DNA from: Planococcus chinensis
GTDB lineage: Bacteria > Bacillota > Bacilli > Bacillales_A > Planococcaceae
DNA length: 64,000 nt
Assembly (NCBI RefSeq): GCF_020071995.1
Contig: NZ_JABWTK010000014.1
Coordinates: 1-64,000, forward strand
Direction of reading: 5' to 3'
Part shown: in pieces, positions 34,711-49,022 of the stretch
Numbering within the stretch: the first letter of the stretch is position 1
How the letters are laid out: each line of letters starts with the position of its first letter
Position numbers and translations under genes: made by a program
Notes under the pieces: generated by a model
Seen by the model: the letters and a program-made list of their open reading frames with translations, nothing else
Told to the model about the DNA's origin: nothing
Database searches by the model: none

Positions 34711-34739
34711 TTTATACTTTATTAAAGGTCAAAATTCAA
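34711..34739 (-). promoter_or_regulatory. tuf promoter
   Basis: Minus strand: -35 TTGAAT (34734-34739), 17 bp spacer, -10 TATAAA (34711-34716), directly after the fusA stop codon. It would give tuf extra transcription beyond the rest of the str operon. Confidence 0.65.
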
Positions 34740-36818
34740 TTATTGACCTTTATTTTTCTTGATAATTTCTTCAGAAATTGATTTTGGTACTTCTTCATAG
34801 TGATCGAAGTGCATTGAGAACACACCACGGCCTTGCGTATTAGAACGCAATGAAGTTGCATAGCCAAACATTTCTGCAAGAGGAACCATAGCACGGACAA
34901 CTTGCGCGTTTCCGCGAGCATCCATACCTTCTACACGGCCGCGGCGTGACGTGATGTCACCCATGATATCTCCAAGGTATTCCTCAGGGATAACAACCTC
35001 AACGCGCATAATTGGTTCAAGAATAACCGGGTTAACTTTAGAAATAGCGTTTTTAAGAGCCATTGAAGCAGCTACTTTAAATGCCATTTCGTTGGAGTCA
35101 ACATCATGGTAAGAACCATCGAACAATTTAGCTTTGATGTCGATCAATGGGTATCCGGCGATAACACCGTTATCTAGAGAGTCGCGAAGACCCGCTTCAA
35201 CAGCTGGGATGTATTCACGTGGAACAACACCACCAACGATAGCATTTTCAAATTCAAAACCTGCTCCTTCTTCGTTTGGAGAGAACTCGATCCAAACGTG
35301 TCCGAATTGTCCGCGTCCACCAGATTGGCGTACGAATTTACCTTCAACTTGTGCAGACTGACGGAATGTCTCACGGTAAGATACCTGAGGTGCACCCACG
35401 TTAGCTTCTACGTTGAACTCACGGCGCATACGGTCAACGAGGATATCAAGGTGAAGTTCACCCATACCTGCGATGATTGTTTGACCAGTTTCCTGATCTG
35501 TATGTGCACGGAAAGTTGGATCTTCTTCTTGCAATTTCGCAAGGGCTTGACCCATTTTGTCTTGGTCCGCTTTTGATTTCGGCTCTACTGACAATGAGAT
35601 AACTGGTTCCGGGAACACCATGCGCTCTAGGATTACTTGGTGTTTCTCGTCACTTAAAGTATCTCCAGTAGAAGTATCTTTTAAGCCGATTGCAGCAGCG
35701 ATATCTCCGCAATATACTTCAGAGATCTCTTCACGGGAGTTTGCGTGCATTTGCAGGATACGACCTACGCGCTCACGCTTGCCTTTTGATGAGTTCTGAA
35801 CGTATGAACCAGATTTAAGAGTACCAGAATATACGCGGAAGAACGTTAGTTTCCCTACATATGGATCTGTCATTACTTTAAACGCTAGTGCAGAGAATGG
35901 CTCATCCTCATCAGGACGACGCAATACTTCTTCGTCTGAATCTGGAAGAACACCAGTCATCGGTGGTACATCAAGTGGTGATGGCAGGTAATCAATTACT
36001 GCATCAAGCATTAATTGAACACCTTTGTTTTTGAATGCAGTTCCGCATACCACTGGGTAGAACTCAACATCCAACGTTCCTTTACGGATTGCTGCTTTAA
36101 GTTCTTCTTTTGTGATATCTTCGCCGCCAAGGTATTTTTCCATCAAATCTTCATCAAGCTCAGCAACAGCTTCCACTAGTTTAGTGTGCCATTCTTCAGC
36201 CAGCTCTTTGTATTCTTCAGGAATGTCACCTTCAGTAATATCAGTTCCCAAATCGTTCGCATAGAAACGTGCGTTCATTTCAACCAGGTCAATAATCCCT
36301 GAGAACTCGTCTTCTGCGCCGATTGGCAATTGGATTGGGTGAGCATTTGCTTGCAGACGATCGTGCAAAGTCTTTACAGAGTAAAGGAAATCTGCTCCGA
36401 TTTTATCCATTTTGTTGACGAAAACAACACGCGGTACACCGTATGTTGTAGCTTGACGCCATACTGTTTCAGTTTGCGGCTCAACACCTGATTGAGCATC
36501 AAGAACTGTTACAGCACCATCAAGTACACGCAATGAACGTTCAACTTCAACAGTGAAGTCTACGTGTCCAGGAGTATCGATAATGTTGACGCGGTGGCCT
36601 TTCCAAGCAGCTGTTGTCGCAGCAGAAGTGATCGTGATTCCACGCTCCTGCTCTTGCTCCATCCAGTCCATTTGAGAAGCACCTTCATGCGTTTCGCCGA
36701 TTTTATGGATACGGCCTGTGTAATATAAAATACGCTCCGTAGTAGTCGTTTTACCGGCATCAATGTGTGCCATGATTCCGATATTACGTGTTTTGTCTAA
36801 GGAGAACTCTCTAGCCAT
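34740..36818 (-). CDS. fusA: Elongation factor G
   Basis: 692 residues, full length. GTPase motifs: [15 protein letters not shown] (about 17-31), DTPGHVDFT and [10 protein letters not shown]; domains II to V follow in order. EF-G drives translocation and, with RRF, ribosome recycling. AAGGAG precedes the ATG. Located between rpsG and tuf in the str operon. Confidence 0.98.
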   Translation of the reverse strand: MAREFSLDKTRNIGIMAHIDAGKTTTTERILYYTGRIHKIGETHEGASQMDWMEQEQERGITITSAATTAAWKGHRVNIIDTPGHVDFTVEVERSLRVLDGAVTVLDAQSGVEPQTETVWRQATTYGVPRVVFVNKMDKIGADFLYSVKTLHDRLQANAHPIQLPIGAEDEFSGIIDLVEMNARFYANDLGTDITEGDIPEEYKELAEEWHTKLVEAVAELDEDLMEKYLGGEDITKEELKAAIRKGTLDVEFYPVVCGTAFKNKGVQLMLDAVIDYLPSPLDVPPMTGVLPDSDEEVLRRPDEDEPFSALAFKVMTDPYVGKLTFFRVYSGTLKSGSYVQNSSKGKRERVGRILQMHANSREEISEVYCGDIAAAIGLKDTSTGDTLSDEKHQVILERMVFPEPVISLSVEPKSKADQDKMGQALAKLQEEDPTFRAHTDQETGQTIIAGMGELHLDILVDRMRREFNVEANVGAPQVSYRETFRQSAQVEGKFVRQSGGRGQFGHVWIEFSPNEEGAGFEFENAIVGGVVPREYIPAVEAGLRDSLDNGVIAGYPLIDIKAKLFDGSYHDVDSNEMAFKVAASMALKNAISKVNPVILEPIMRVEVVIPEEYLGDIMGDITSRRGRVEGMDARGNAQVVRAMVPLAEMFGYATSLRSNTQGRGVFSMHFDHYEEVPKSISEEIIKKNKGQ

Positions 36819-36869
36819 GTTGTTTTTCTCCTTCCATCTCGGATTAAGATTTTTACATCTTGAAAGAAA

Positions 36870-37340
36870 TTACCAGCGGTAGTGAGCAAACGCTTTGTTC
36901 GCTTCTGCCATTTTGTGAATATCTTCACGTTTTTTAACTGAAGCTCCAGTGTTGTTTGCAGCATCCAGAATTTCGTTAGCCAAACGCTCTTCCATTGTTT
37001 TTTCTCCGCGTAGGCGTGAGTAGTTTACAAGGTAGCGAAGACCTAAAGTTGTACGGCGTTCAGGGCGAACTTCAACCGGTACTTGGTAGTTAGCTCCACC
37101 AACACGGCGAGCACGCACTTCAAGAACTGGCATTACGTTTGTCAACGCTTGTTCGTATACTTCAATTGGATCTTTTCCGCTGCGTTCTTTAACTAGTTCG
37201 AACGCTCCGTATAGGATCTTTTGTGAAGTACCTCTTTTTCCGTCAACCATCATTTTATTAATTAAGCGTGTCACCAATTTGGAGTTATAAATTGGATCTG
37301 GCAACACGTCACGTTTCGATACAGGACCTTTACGAGGCAT
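36870..37340 (-). CDS. rpsG: 30S ribosomal protein uS7
   Basis: 156 residues from the ATG at 37340 ([20 protein letters not shown]), chosen because GAAAGGAGG lies just upstream; a longer frame of nine residues is rejected. S7 nucleates 30S head assembly and touches E-site tRNA. Confidence 0.98.
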   Translation of the reverse strand: MPRKGPVSKRDVLPDPIYNSKLVTRLINKMMVDGKRGTSQKILYGAFELVKERSGKDPIEVYEQALTNVMPVLEVRARRVGGANYQVPVEVRPERRTTLGLRYLVNYSRLRGEKTMEERLANEILDAANNTGASVKKREDIHKMAEANKAFAHYRW

Positions 37341-37384
37341 GTGTGTTCCTCCTTTCAACGAAATCACTTCGTTATTTTAACTTA

Positions 37385-37804
37385 TTATTTTTTGACTTTT
37401 GGACGTTTTGTTCCGTATAGGGAACGGCTTTGCATACGGCCGTTTACTCCAGCTGTATCAAGTGCTCCACGTACGATGTGGTAACGCACACCCGGTAAAT
37501 CTTTTACGCGTCCGCCGCGAAGAAGAACTACACTGTGCTCTTGAAGGTTGTGGCCTTCTCCAGGGATGTAAGCATTAACCTCAATTTGGTTTGTTAACCG
37601 TACACGTGCGTATTTACGCAATGCAGAGTTAGGTTTTTTCGGTGTCATTGTACCAACACGTGTGCAAACTCCGCGTTTCTGAGGAGAGCTTACGTTAGTC
37701 TGAGACTTTGTAAAGCTGTTATATCCTTTGTTTAACGCTGGTGAGTCTGATTTAGTGCTTTTTGGTTTACGAGGCTTGTTAACTAATTGGTTAATTGTAG
37801 GCAT
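37385..37804 (-). CDS. rpsL: 30S ribosomal protein uS12
   Basis: 139 residues, decoding-centre protein. The two loops where streptomycin-resistance changes arise read [11 protein letters not shown] and [11 protein letters not shown], both wild type with the key lysines kept. GAGGAGG precedes the ATG. About 100 bases separate it from rplGB; that gap contains two short hairpins (TTTGTGT / ACACAAA and TCCAC / GTGGA) of unknown role. Confidence 0.98.
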   Translation of the reverse strand: MPTINQLVNKPRKPKSTKSDSPALNKGYNSFTKSQTNVSSPQKRGVCTRVGTMTPKKPNSALRKYARVRLTNQIEVNAYIPGEGHNLQEHSVVLLRGGRVKDLPGVRYHIVRGALDTAGVNGRMQSRSLYGTKRPKVKK

Positions 37805-37904
37805 CGATTTTTTCCTCCTCTCAAAAGGTGTTCTAATTCCACATATCCAGGTGGATCATTTTTTGGGTAAAAACAAAGTCTTTGTGTTTTTCACACAAAA
37901 ACTG

Positions 37905-38150
37905 TCATCCAGTAATCGCTACAGCAGCTGCTCCGACATGAATGCCGTATGCTTTGCCAAGCTTTAAGCGTGATTCTGCAAATTCGATCGGAATACCTTT
38001 TTCTCTAGCTAGCTGAATAATCTGTTCAGTCATTCGATCGTCCGCGTCCTTTGCCACTATTACTTCTTGGACAATGCCGCTTTTTAAGGCTTTTACTGTT
38101 TGCTTTGTACCTATGATTGTTTTGTTTGCCTGGTTTACTTTTTCATAAGA
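37905..38150 (-). CDS. rplGB: Ribosomal protein L7Ae-like, YbxF type
   Basis: 81 residues from the ATG at 38150 ([20 protein letters not shown]), with GGAGG eight bases upstream; nearer upstream starts overlap the ribosome site. L7Ae/L30e fold that binds kink-turn RNA; the segment [10 protein letters not shown] at the end is typical. First gene of the str operon, as in B. subtilis (ybxF). Confidence 0.93.
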   Translation of the reverse strand, partial: SYEKVNQANKTIIGTKQTVKALKSGIVQEVIVAKDADDRMTEQIIQLAREKGIPIEFAESRLKLGKAYGIHVGAAAVAITG

Positions 38151-38200
38151 CATTTGCATATCCTCCAAAGTGTCAGACGGTTAAACCATCAACCCTCAAC

Positions 38201-38229
38201 ATATTATCACTGTATGAATTTGATGTCAA
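38201..38229 (-). promoter_or_regulatory. str operon promoter
   Basis: Minus strand: consensus -35 TTGACA (38224-38229), 17 bp spacer, -10 TAATAT (38201-38206), lying right after the rpoC terminator. Confidence 0.9.
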
Positions 38230-38240
38230 CAGTATTCTTA

Positions 38241-38274
38241 AAAAATCCCGGGGAGTTTGGAAAAGACTCCCCGG
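38241..38274 (-). terminator. Rho-independent terminator after rpoC
   Basis: Arms CCGGGGAGT / ACTCCCCGG (38248-38256 and 38266-38274) with a nine-base loop are followed on the minus strand by TTTTTT. It ends the rpoBC transcript. Confidence 0.92.
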
Positions 38275-38285
38275 AACAGATTAAC

Positions 38286-41891
<3,606 letters not shown>

Positions 41892-41956
41892 GGAGCCTAC
41901 CTCCCTTTTGTCTCGAGTTTCTGTACGGCTTGTCCTCGTTTAAGACCAAGTGATTA

Positions 41957-41988
41957 GAAGCCGGACGGTAGGCTTGGACCGTCCGCTT
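41957..41988 (-). other. Strong intercistronic hairpin between rpoB and rpoC
   Basis: GAAGC-GGACGGT pairs with ACCGTCC-G-GCTTC around an eight-base loop in the 108-base gap. No T run follows, so it is not a terminator. It may be a processing or mRNA stability site; function is inferred. Confidence 0.6.
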
Positions 41989-41999
41989 CCAAATTTTTA

Positions 42000-44900
42000 T
42001 CAATCAACTGTTCCAACAGGTGCTTCTGTATCTGCAATTGGCAGGATATTCAATGAATCCGCAGGCTGAAGGTCTTCTTCTTCATCCAAATCGCGCAATT
42101 CAATTTCTTCGTCGTCAATCGTCAACATTTTAACATCCATACCTAAACTTTGAAGTTCCTTGATCAAAACTTTGAATGATTCCGGAACGCTTGGTTCTGG
42201 AACACTCTCGCCTTTGACAATCGCTTCATATGTTTTCACACGCCCTACAACATCATCCGACTTGACTGTCAGGATTTCCTGAAGCGTATGGGCTGCCCCG
42301 TATGCTTCAAGTGCCCAAACTTCCATCTCACCAAAACGCTGTCCACCGAATTGCGCTTTACCGCCAAGAGGCTGTTGCGTAACCAGTGAGTAAGGTCCTG
42401 TAGAACGGGCGTGCAATTTGTCATCGACCATGTGCGCAAGTTTGATCATGTACATGATCCCTACAGACACGCGGTTATCAAATGCTTCCCCTGAACGGCC
42501 ATCATAAAGAATGGTTTTTCCGTCGCGCGGCATGCCTGCTTCTTCCATTGTTTCCCACACGTCTTCTTCATTGGCTCCATCAAATACGGAAGAGGCCATA
42601 TGAATTCCAAGTGAACGGGATGCCATACCTAAGTGAAGCTCAAGTACTTGTCCGATGTTCATCCGTGATGGTACACCAAGCGGGTTAAGCATGATGTCGA
42701 CAGGAGTTCCATCCGGCATAAACGGCATATCTTCTTCAGGAAGAATGCGTGAAATTACACCTTTGTTCCCGTGACGTCCGGCCATTTTATCGCCGACTTG
42801 GATTTTACGTTTCTGAACGATGTATGCGCGCACCAACTGGTTTACACCCGGTGGCAGCTCATCGCCGTCTTCCCGGTTGAAAATTTTCACATCAAGGACG
42901 ATTCCGCCGGCGCCGTGTGGCACTCGTAGAGACGTATCGCGCACTTCACGTGCTTTTTCACCGAAAATCGCGTGCAAGAGGCGTTCTTCAGCTGTCAGTT
43001 CAGTAACCCCTTTTGGAGTGACCTTCCCAACAAGGATATCGCCATCTTTTACTTCTGCGCCGACACGGATGATTCCGCGGTCGTCAAGGTTGCGAAGAGC
43101 ATCTTCACCGACATTCGGGATGTCGCGTGTGATTTCTTCCGGCCCAAGTTTCGTATCGCGTGAGTCTGATTCATATTCTTCAATATGGACAGATGTATAA
43201 ACATCGTCTTTCACCAAACGCTCACTCATGATGATCGCATCTTCATAGTTGAAGCCGTCCCAAGTCATGAATGCTACTAATACGTTGCGGCCAAGTGCCA
43301 TTTCTCCACGTTCCATCGAAGGTCCATCTGCTAAAATATCACGCGGTGATACCCGGTCGCCGACTTTGACAATCGGACGCTGGTTATAGCTCGTTCCCTG
43401 GTTGGAGCGGACAAATTTTTGTAATTTATAAGATGTTAGATCGCCTTTTACTTCACGGCCATCCACTTCTTCAATGCGGCGTACTTTAATTTCCCGCGCT
43501 TCAACCGATTCTACAATACCGTCATATTTCGCAATGACTGCAGCTCCTGAATCACGTGCGGCCAAATGCTCCATCCCAGTCCCTACAAAAGGTGCTTCCG
43601 GATTTAACAATGGAACCGCCTGGCGCTGCATGTTCGCTCCCATCAATGCCCGGTTGGAGTCATCGTTTTCAAGGAACGGAATACAAGCAGTCGCCACTGA
43701 AACGACTTGCTTTGGAGAAACGTCCATGTAATCAATGCGGTCGCGTTTGATCAATGTGTTTTCCCCGCGGAAACGCGCCACTACTTCTTCTTCTTCAAAA
43801 GAGCCGTCATCTGATAATCTCGAGTTGGCCTGAGCCACTACGTAGTTATCTTCTTCATCGGCAGTCAAGTAGTCGATTTGCGGTGTCACGATTCCCGTTT
43901 CCGGGTCGACCCGGCGATAAGGTGTTTCAATAAAACCGAATTTATTCACTTTCGCGAAAGTGGAAAGCGTGTTGATCAACCCGATGTTCGGACCCTCAGG
44001 TGTTTCAATCGGGCACATGCGGCCATAATGCGAGTAGTGAACGTCACGTACTTCAAAGCCGGCACGCTCACGCGTCAAACCACCAGGCCCAAGCGCTGAT
44101 AGACGGCGTTTATGCGTTAATTCGCCCAGCGGGTTTGTTTGGTCCATAAACTGGGAAAGCTGAGAACTACCGAAGAATTCTTTAATGGATGCAATAACCG
44201 GACGGATATTGATCAATTGCTGCGGCACGATCGCTTGTGTGTCATTGATTGACATACGCTCACGCACAACACGTTCCATACGGGACAAGCCGATGCGGAA
44301 TTGGTTTTGCAGCAATTCCCCAACTGAACGAAGACGACGATTACCCAGGTGATCGATATCATCTGTGTTTCCAACTCCGTAAAGAAGGTTAAAGAAGTAA
44401 CTGATAGATGAAATGATATCAGCCTGCGTTACATGTTTGATCTTGTCTTCGATGTAAGCATTGCTGATGACATTGATTTCTTTTTGGTTTTCATCGTTTG
44501 GCGCATAGATCTTCACTGACTGCAATGTAACATCGCCTTCAAGAACACCGCCTGTTTGAGAAACGGTATGGAAGTTGACGCCGCTTTCCAAATACGGAAT
44601 TAAACGGTCCAAGACACGACGGTCAATAACTGTACCTGCTTCAACCAAAATTTCGCCTGTTTCCGGATCCACTAATGTTTCTGCAATCGTCTGATTGAAA
44701 AGGCGGTTTTTGATGTGAAGCTTTTTGTTCATTTTGTAGCGGCCCACATTTGCTAAGTCATAGCGTTTTGGGTCGAAGAAGCGTGAGTAAAGCAAGCTTT
44801 TCGCGCTTTCTACTGTTGGCGGTTCGCCCGGACGCAAGCGCTCATAAATTTCAAGCAACGCTTTTTCCGTGCTTTCCGTATTGTCTTTTTCAAGCGTATT

Positions 44901-45554
44901 TTGCAGGTATTCGTTGTCGCCAAGCAAATCAATGATTTCTTGGTCGGAGCCGAAACCAAGCGCTCTCAAAAGAACAGTCACCGGCAATTTGCGTGTGCGG
45001 TCGATTCGGACATACACGACATCTTTTGCATCGGTTTCATATTCAAGCCAAGCACCACGGTTTGGAATAACCGTAGCTCCAAAGCCTTTTTTACCATTCT
45101 TGTCGGTTTTGTCGTGGAAGTAAACACTTGGTGAACGTACTAATTGAGAAACGATAACGCGTTCAGCGCCATTGATCACGAAAGTTCCGGTTTCAGTCAT
45201 TAATGGGAAATCACCCATAAAGACGTCCTGTTCCTTCACTTCGTCTGTTTCTTTGTTGTGTAGACGCACTTTCACGCGAAGTGGCGCTGCGTAAGTAACG
45301 TCCCGTTCTTTCGATTCAGAGACTGGATACTTTGGTTCTGCGAGACTGTAATCAACAAACTCAAGCGATAGATTTCCAGTGAAATCTTCAATCGGTGAGA
45401 TATCTCGGAACATTTCGCGCAATCCTTCTTCGAGGAACCACTCATAAGACGCTGATTGGATCTCAATCAGGTTAGGAAGTTCGAGCACTTCTTTAATTCT
45501 CGAAAAACTTCTACGTTGACGATGTTGCCCGTACTGAACTAGTTGACCTACCAA
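42000..45554 (-). CDS. rpoB: DNA-directed RNA polymerase subunit beta
   Basis: 1184 residues from a TTG at 45554 ([17 protein letters not shown]), chosen because GAGGGG is eight bases upstream; a GTG three codons earlier sits on top of that site. The rifampicin pocket [20 protein letters not shown] and following [10 protein letters not shown] look wild type. Other conserved blocks: [13 protein letters not shown] and the C-terminal [20 protein letters not shown]. Own promoter at 45745-45773. Confidence 0.98.
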   Translation of the reverse strand: MVGQLVQYGQHRQRRSFSRIKEVLELPNLIEIQSASYEWFLEEGLREMFRDISPIEDFTGNLSLEFVDYSLAEPKYPVSESKERDVTYAAPLRVKVRLHNKETDEVKEQDVFMGDFPLMTETGTFVINGAERVIVSQLVRSPSVYFHDKTDKNGKKGFGATVIPNRGAWLEYETDAKDVVYVRIDRTRKLPVTVLLRALGFGSDQEIIDLLGDNEYLQNTLEKDNTESTEKALLEIYERLRPGEPPTVESAKSLLYSRFFDPKRYDLANVGRYKMNKKLHIKNRLFNQTIAETLVDPETGEILVEAGTVIDRRVLDRLIPYLESGVNFHTVSQTGGVLEGDVTLQSVKIYAPNDENQKEINVISNAYIEDKIKHVTQADIISSISYFFNLLYGVGNTDDIDHLGNRRLRSVGELLQNQFRIGLSRMERVVRERMSINDTQAIVPQQLINIRPVIASIKEFFGSSQLSQFMDQTNPLGELTHKRRLSALGPGGLTRERAGFEVRDVHYSHYGRMCPIETPEGPNIGLINTLSTFAKVNKFGFIETPYRRVDPETGIVTPQIDYLTADEEDNYVVAQANSRLSDDGSFEEEEVVARFRGENTLIKRDRIDYMDVSPKQVVSVATACIPFLENDDSNRALMGANMQRQAVPLLNPEAPFVGTGMEHLAARDSGAAVIAKYDGIVESVEAREIKVRRIEEVDGREVKGDLTSYKLQKFVRSNQGTSYNQRPIVKVGDRVSPRDILADGPSMERGEMALGRNVLVAFMTWDGFNYEDAIIMSERLVKDDVYTSVHIEEYESDSRDTKLGPEEITRDIPNVGEDALRNLDDRGIIRVGAEVKDGDILVGKVTPKGVTELTAEERLLHAIFGEKAREVRDTSLRVPHGAGGIVLDVKIFNREDGDELPPGVNQLVRAYIVQKRKIQVGDKMAGRHGNKGVISRILPEEDMPFMPDGTPVDIMLNPLGVPSRMNIGQVLELHLGMASRSLGIHMASSVFDGANEEDVWETMEEAGMPRDGKTILYDGRSGEAFDNRVSVGIMYMIKLAHMVDDKLHARSTGPYSLVTQQPLGGKAQFGGQRFGEMEVWALEAYGAAHTLQEILTVKSDDVVGRVKTYEAIVKGESVPEPSVPESFKVLIKELQSLGMDVKMLTIDDEEIELRDLDEEEDLQPADSLNILPIADTEAPVGTVD

Positions 45555-45744
45555 CTTATTCACCCCTCAATAAAACGATTATAGGTCTTTGCGATTCCTA
45601 CAAAATAGTGTATGATATCGAAAAGACAAAAAGAAAACGAGACTAAATTCATCCCATTTTCGGTTTACCCGTGATTAATACTGTCGCCATGCCATGCCCG
45701 AAAAAGGGCAAACGACCTCAAAATAATAAATTTTGCATTTCATT

Positions 45745-45773
45745 ATAATAACATAGCCGTTTTGTCAAGTCAA
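45745..45773 (-). promoter_or_regulatory. rpoBC promoter
   Basis: Minus strand: -35 TTGACT (45768-45773), 17 bp spacer, -10 TATTAT (45745-45750). The -35 overlaps the ybxB stop codon. An overlapping TTGACA / TATAAT pair has only 15 bp spacing. The leader of about 180 bases to rpoB has a small GCCC / GGGC hairpin (45696-45709) and no visible gene. Confidence 0.8.
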
Positions 45774-46372
45774 ACTTTTCTTGCCTCAAAAATAAAGTAA
45801 CCCTTCTTTTTGTCAACCGTACGACAATTCCCGAAAAGCCCTTCTAATTTCTCCTGAGTCGACGGAGCTCCCTGCTTCTTCTGTATGACTACCCACAACG
45901 AACCGCCATTCTGCAGTTTCCCATATGCTTCTTCATAGAAACGGAAGATCGTTTCCTTCCCTGCCCGGATTGGAGGATTGGTTAAAATGGAAGAAAATCC
46001 GTCCGCCTCGACCGAAGCCAAGCCGTCACTTTCATAAATCCGAACGTTTTGAATGCCGTTTTTTTCGGCATTTTTTTTTGCCAATTCGACCGCTCGCGTA
46101 TTCACATCTACCATATGCACTTCTTTTTGAGGAAATGATTTTGCGATGGCCATTCCGATCGGTCCATACCCACAGCCGACGTCCAGAATCGGCCCGTCTT
46201 GTGCCGCATCTTCAAAAGTCTCAATCAATAATCGCGATCCAAAATCAACATCGCTTTTGCTGAATACACCCGTGTCTGTCTGGAAGTGGAATTTCTCGCC
46301 CCGCAATGTGTATGCCCATTCTTGAGGTTTGCTTTTTGTTTGAGGATTTTTGGAATAATAATGCTGTGACAT
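45770..46372 (-). CDS. ybxB: Class I SAM-dependent methyltransferase (YbxB, RsmC-like)
   Basis: 200 residues. SAM-binding motif I is DVGCGYGPIGMAIAKS (about 63-78), followed by VDVNTRAVELAKKN and the catalytic-type ILTNPPIRAG (NPPI), the signature of RsmC/RlmG N2-guanine rRNA methyltransferases. The rRNA target is not established from sequence. Stands between the rplL terminator and rpoB, the ybxB position in B. subtilis. ATG preceded by GGAGGG. Confidence 0.88.
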   Translation of the reverse strand: MSQHYYSKNPQTKSKPQEWAYTLRGEKFHFQTDTGVFSKSDVDFGSRLLIETFEDAAQDGPILDVGCGYGPIGMAIAKSFPQKEVHMVDVNTRAVELAKKNAEKNGIQNVRIYESDGLASVEADGFSSILTNPPIRAGKETIFRFYEEAYGKLQNGGSLWVVIQKKQGAPSTQEKLEGLFGNCRTVDKKKGYFIFEARKV

Positions 46373-46427
46373 TTGGAGCCCTCCTTACCTTTATCCGCTC
46401 ATCCCGGACCGTTTGATCTAGAAAGAA

Positions 46428-46461
46428 GAAAAAAGCCCGCCGGAAAATACGGACGAGCTTT
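46428..46461 (-). terminator. Rho-independent terminator after rplL
   Basis: Arms AAAGCTCGTCCG and CGGCGGGCTTT around a short loop are followed on the minus strand by TTTTCTTCTTTC, 25 bases past the rplL stop codon. Confidence 0.88.
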
Positions 46462-46486
46462 CTTTCTTATTCATAAATTGATGAAA

Positions 46487-46846
46487 TTATTTAACTTCTA
46501 CTGAAGCGCCAACTTCTTCAACTTTAGCTTTGATTTCTTCTGCTTCGTCTTTAGAAACGCCTTCTTTAAGTGCTTTAGGAGCTTCGTCAACTAGTGCTTT
46601 AGCTTCTTTCAAGCCTAGGCCAGTAACTTCGCGTACTGCTTTGATAACTTTGATTTTTTGGTCTCCAGCTGAAGTCAAGATTACGTCGAATTCAGTTTTT
46701 TCTTCTTCAACAGCACCGCCAGCAGCAGCTGCAGCAACAGGAGCAGCAGCAGTTACGCCGAACTCGTCTTCGATTGCTTTTACTAGGTCGTTAAGTTGAA
46801 GAACTGTCATTTCTTTGATTGCGTCTAAGATTTGTTCTTGTGTCAT
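46487..46846 (-). CDS. rplL: 50S ribosomal protein bL12 (L7/L12)
   Basis: 119 residues: N-terminal dimerization domain, alanine-rich hinge (about 36-50, [12 protein letters not shown]) and C-terminal domain with [15 protein letters not shown] that recruits translation factors. Forms the stalk on L10. AGGAGG precedes the ATG. Codon use is strongly biased, as expected of a very highly expressed gene. Confidence 0.98.
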   Translation of the reverse strand: MTQEQILDAIKEMTVLQLNDLVKAIEDEFGVTAAAPVAAAAAGGAVEEEKTEFDVILTSAGDQKIKVIKAVREVTGLGLKEAKALVDEAPKALKEGVSKDEAEEIKAKVEEVGASVEVK

Positions 46847-46902
46847 TATAGTTTCCTCCTATGGAAAGGTAATTTTTTTGTCTTGCTTATCCGGCTAACT
46901 TA

Positions 46903-47403
46903 TTAAGCGCCTTGTTCTTCTTTGCTGTCTGCAACTGCTTTTGTAATCGCAGCGAAGTTGCGGACTGGTGCTTGTAGTACGCTGAGTAGCATAGAAAGTA
47001 AGCCTTCGCGTGATGGAAGTTCTGCCAATGCTTTCACATCTTCAGCAGATGATACAGTACCTTCGATGATACCCGCTTTAATTTCAAGCGCTTCGTTCTT
47101 TTTAGCGAAATCGTTAATGATCCGCGCTGGTGCTACTACATCTTCGTTAGAAAATGCAATGGCGTTTGGTCCTGTCAAGTGTTCGTTGATCGCTTCTAGT
47201 CCGTGCATTTCTGTAGCACGGCGAGTCATTGAGTTTTTGTAAACTTTGAACTCAACGCCTGCTTCACGAAGCTGTTTACGAAGTTCTGTTACTTGCGCAA
47301 CGTTCAAACCACGGTAATCGACAACTACAACAGAAGCTGCAGCATCGAATTTGTCAGCGATCGTTTGCACAACTACTTTTTTCGTTTCAACTGCTTTGGT
47401 CAT
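46903..47403 (-). CDS. rplJ: 50S ribosomal protein uL10
   Basis: 166 residues from the ATG at 47403 ([20 protein letters not shown]), with AGGAGG just upstream; an open frame extending into the leader is rejected. It anchors L7/L12 dimers through its C-terminal helix and represses its own operon by binding the leader at 47526-47572. Confidence 0.98.
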   Translation of the reverse strand: MTKAVETKKVVVQTIADKFDAAASVVVVDYRGLNVAQVTELRKQLREAGVEFKVYKNSMTRRATEMHGLEAINEHLTGPNAIAFSNEDVVAPARIINDFAKKNEALEIKAGIIEGTVSSAEDVKALAELPSREGLLSMLLSVLQAPVRNFAAITKAVADSKEEQGA

Positions 47404-47430
47404 TTGGGCACCTCCTATAGATTTTTCATT

Positions 47431-47485
47431 CGTACCGGTACGTCCATAAGAAAAGCCTCTGGTCTTTTTACAGACACAGAGGCAT
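47431..47485 (-). terminator. Leader attenuator before rplJ
   Basis: GCCTCTG pairs with CAGAGGC (47477-47483, 47455-47461) around a 15-base loop and is followed on the minus strand by TTTTCTT. It sits between the L10-binding leader and rplJ, as expected for L10-dependent transcription attenuation. A 12 bp palindrome CGTACCGGTACG (47431-47442) follows. Confidence 0.75.
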
Positions 47486-47525
47486 AAGATCAGCATCAAT
47501 AAAGACGTTATCTGAATTCATCATG

Positions 47526-47572
47526 TCCTCGGCAGGGATAAATTAAGCGGCTGGCGCCCCTGCTGTCTGCGG
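47526..47572 (-). promoter_or_regulatory. L10 leader RNA
   Basis: Minus strand reads CGCAGACAGCAGGGGCGCC, then GCCGCTTAATTTATCCCTGC and CGAGG. This is the kink-turn type L10(L12)4 binding element upstream of rplJ-rplL in many bacteria. Binding of excess L10 lowers expression of the operon. Confidence 0.9.
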
Positions 47573-47599
47573 TACAAATATACATTTCACAACTTCGCT

Positions 47600-47628
47600 A
47601 TTGTAGCAAAGGCGAAACGGTTTGTCAA
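47600..47628 (-). promoter_or_regulatory. rplJ-rplL promoter
   Basis: Minus strand: consensus -35 TTGACA (47623-47628), 17 bp spacer, -10 TACAAT (47600-47605), starting right after the rplA stop codon and just before the L10 leader. Confidence 0.9.
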
Positions 47629-47632
47629 ACTC

Positions 47633-48328
47633 TTATTTTCCTACAGTAGTAGAATCCACTTTAACAGCAGGCCCCATAGTAGTAGTTACGTTAAGAGATT
47701 TGATGTAAGTTCCTTTAGCAGAAGATGGCTTCGCTTTAACAACTACATCGTAGATCGCTTCTAAGTTTTCAGCAAGTTTGCTGTCATCGAAAGAAACTTT
47801 TCCGATTGGCGCATGGATGATACCGGTTTTGTCTGCACGGTATTCCACTTTACCAGCTTTGATTTCCTGAACAGCTTTTGTTACATCAAATGTAACTGTG
47901 CCTGTTTTAGGGTTTGGCATTAAGCCTTTTGGTCCTAAAACGCGTCCAAGTTTACCAACTTCACCCATCATGTCAGGAGTTGCTACGATCACGTCGAAGT
48001 CAAACCATCCTTGTTGGATTTTTTGGATATATTCAGCATCGCCCACAAAGTCAGCGCCTGCAGCTTCAGCTTCTTTAAGTTTGTCGCCTTTTGCGAAAAC
48101 CAATACGCTTTGAGTTTTACCAGTACCGTTTGGAAGCACTACTGCTCCACGGATTTGCTGGTCGTTCTTGCGCGTGTCGATTCCTAGACGGAAAGCTACC
48201 TCTACTGTTGCATCGAAGTTCACTGTGCTTGCTTTTTTCGCAAGTTCGATCGCTTCTTTAGCCTCGTATAATTTTGAACGGTCGATCAATTTTGCTGCTT
48301 CTTGCAGCTTTTTGCCTGTTTTAGCCAT
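47633..48328 (-). CDS. rplA: 50S ribosomal protein uL1
   Basis: 231 residues, full length, with the two-domain L1 fold and signature segments [20 protein letters not shown] and [19 protein letters not shown]1 forms the mobile stalk at the E site and in many bacteria represses rplK-rplA by binding mRNA. Two hairpins that resemble its rRNA site lie just upstream of rplA and rplK. AAGGAGG precedes the ATG. Confidence 0.98.
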   Translation of the reverse strand: MAKTGKKLQEAAKLIDRSKLYEAKEAIELAKKASTVNFDATVEVAFRLGIDTRKNDQQIRGAVVLPNGTGKTQSVLVFAKGDKLKEAEAAGADFVGDAEYIQKIQQGWFDFDVIVATPDMMGEVGKLGRVLGPKGLMPNPKTGTVTFDVTKAVQEIKAGKVEYRADKTGIIHAPIGKVSFDDSKLAENLEAIYDVVVKAKPSSAKGTYIKSLNVTTTMGPAVKVDSTTVGK

Positions 48329-48347
48329 TTTAAACGTCCTCCTTGTT

Positions 48348-48374
48348 GTGGTCTAACGGTTTTAAACCTCCCAC
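48348..48374 (-). promoter_or_regulatory. Candidate L1 target hairpin before rplA
   Basis: Minus strand: GTGGGAGGTTT, AAAACC and then ACCAC form a stem with internal GGTTT / AAACC pairing, the typical layout of L1 mRNA sites (GTGGGAGG...CC...ACCAC). A second copy lies before rplK. A further stem GCGTG / CACGC lies at about 48384-48414. Confidence 0.6.
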
Positions 48375-48434
48375 GATTAAAGGCTGCGTGGTTCACTTGG
48401 AACTCACGCAACCCATCCAAAAACAACTACTGTA

Positions 48435-48860
48435 TTAGTCTTCGATTGTAATGCCCATGCTGCGAGCAGTACCTTCAACCATCAACATTGCAGCTTCAAC
48501 TGAAGCAGCATTTAGATCTGGCATTTTAGTCTCTGCGATTTCGCGAACTTTGTCGCGTTTCACAGTCGCTACTTTATTGCGGTTCGGTTCGCCTGAACCT
48601 GATTCAATACCGGCTGCTACTTTAAGTAGTACAGCTGCGGGTGGAGTTTTCGTAATGAAAGTAAATGAACGGTCTTCAAATACCGAAATCTCAACTGGAA
48701 TGATCAGTCCTGCTTGATCTGCCGTACGCGCGTTGAACTCTTTACAGAAGCCCATGATGTTAACACCTGCTTGACCCAATGCTGGACCAACTGGTGGCGC
48801 TGGATTAGCTTTTGCTGCAGGGATCTGCAATTTTACAACTTTAATCACTTTTTTAGCCAC
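48435..48860 (-). CDS. rplK: 50S ribosomal protein uL11
   Basis: 141 residues from the GTG at 48860 ([20 protein letters not shown]), preceded by GGAGG eight bases upstream; a longer open frame runs into the leader. L11 forms the GTPase-associated centre with 23S rRNA and is needed for RelA-type stringent response; the thiopeptide-contact proline-rich loop [19 protein letters not shown] is intact. Confidence 0.98.
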   Translation of the reverse strand: MAKKVIKVVKLQIPAAKANPAPPVGPALGQAGVNIMGFCKEFNARTADQAGLIIPVEISVFEDRSFTFITKTPPAAVLLKVAAGIESGSGEPNRNKVATVKRDKVREIAETKMPDLNAASVEAAMLMVEGTARSMGITIED

Positions 48861-48886
48861 GAAACACACCTCCTTAAGTCCGTGAT

Positions 48887-48911
48887 GTGGTAATAGGGTT
48901 TCCCCTCCCAC
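48887..48911 (-). promoter_or_regulatory. Candidate L1 target hairpin before rplK
   Basis: Minus strand: GTGGGAGGGGAAACCC then ACCAC, the same pattern as at 48348-48374 (GTGGGAGG, a short GG/CC stem, ACCAC). It ends 26 bases before the rplK start. Together the two sites point to L1 autoregulation of the L11-L1 operon. Confidence 0.65.
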
Positions 48912-48986
48912 TCAATATCTCTGTCAACTATGTTGATAGAATTAGTTATCTTGTACAAATTGTCTGATGACAGTCTGACCTATGAA

Positions 48987-49015
48987 ATAATACCACTTCC
49001 CAAGCGGAATAGCAA
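48987..49015 (-). promoter_or_regulatory. rplK-rplA promoter
   Basis: Minus strand: -35 TTGCTA (49010-49015), 17 bp spacer, -10 TATTAT (48987-48992), directly after the nusG stop codon. The spacer region also contains CCACTT / AAGTGG arms that might serve as a weak nusG terminator. Confidence 0.7.
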
Positions 49016-49022
49016 GTGGCTT

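Noticed and set aside
48912..48940. TTGACA near 48925 as a promoter for rplK
   Set aside because: No -10 at proper spacing; TTGCTA-17-TATTAT just upstream is a better fit, and this TTGACA belongs to a small TCAAC / GTTGA leader hairpin.
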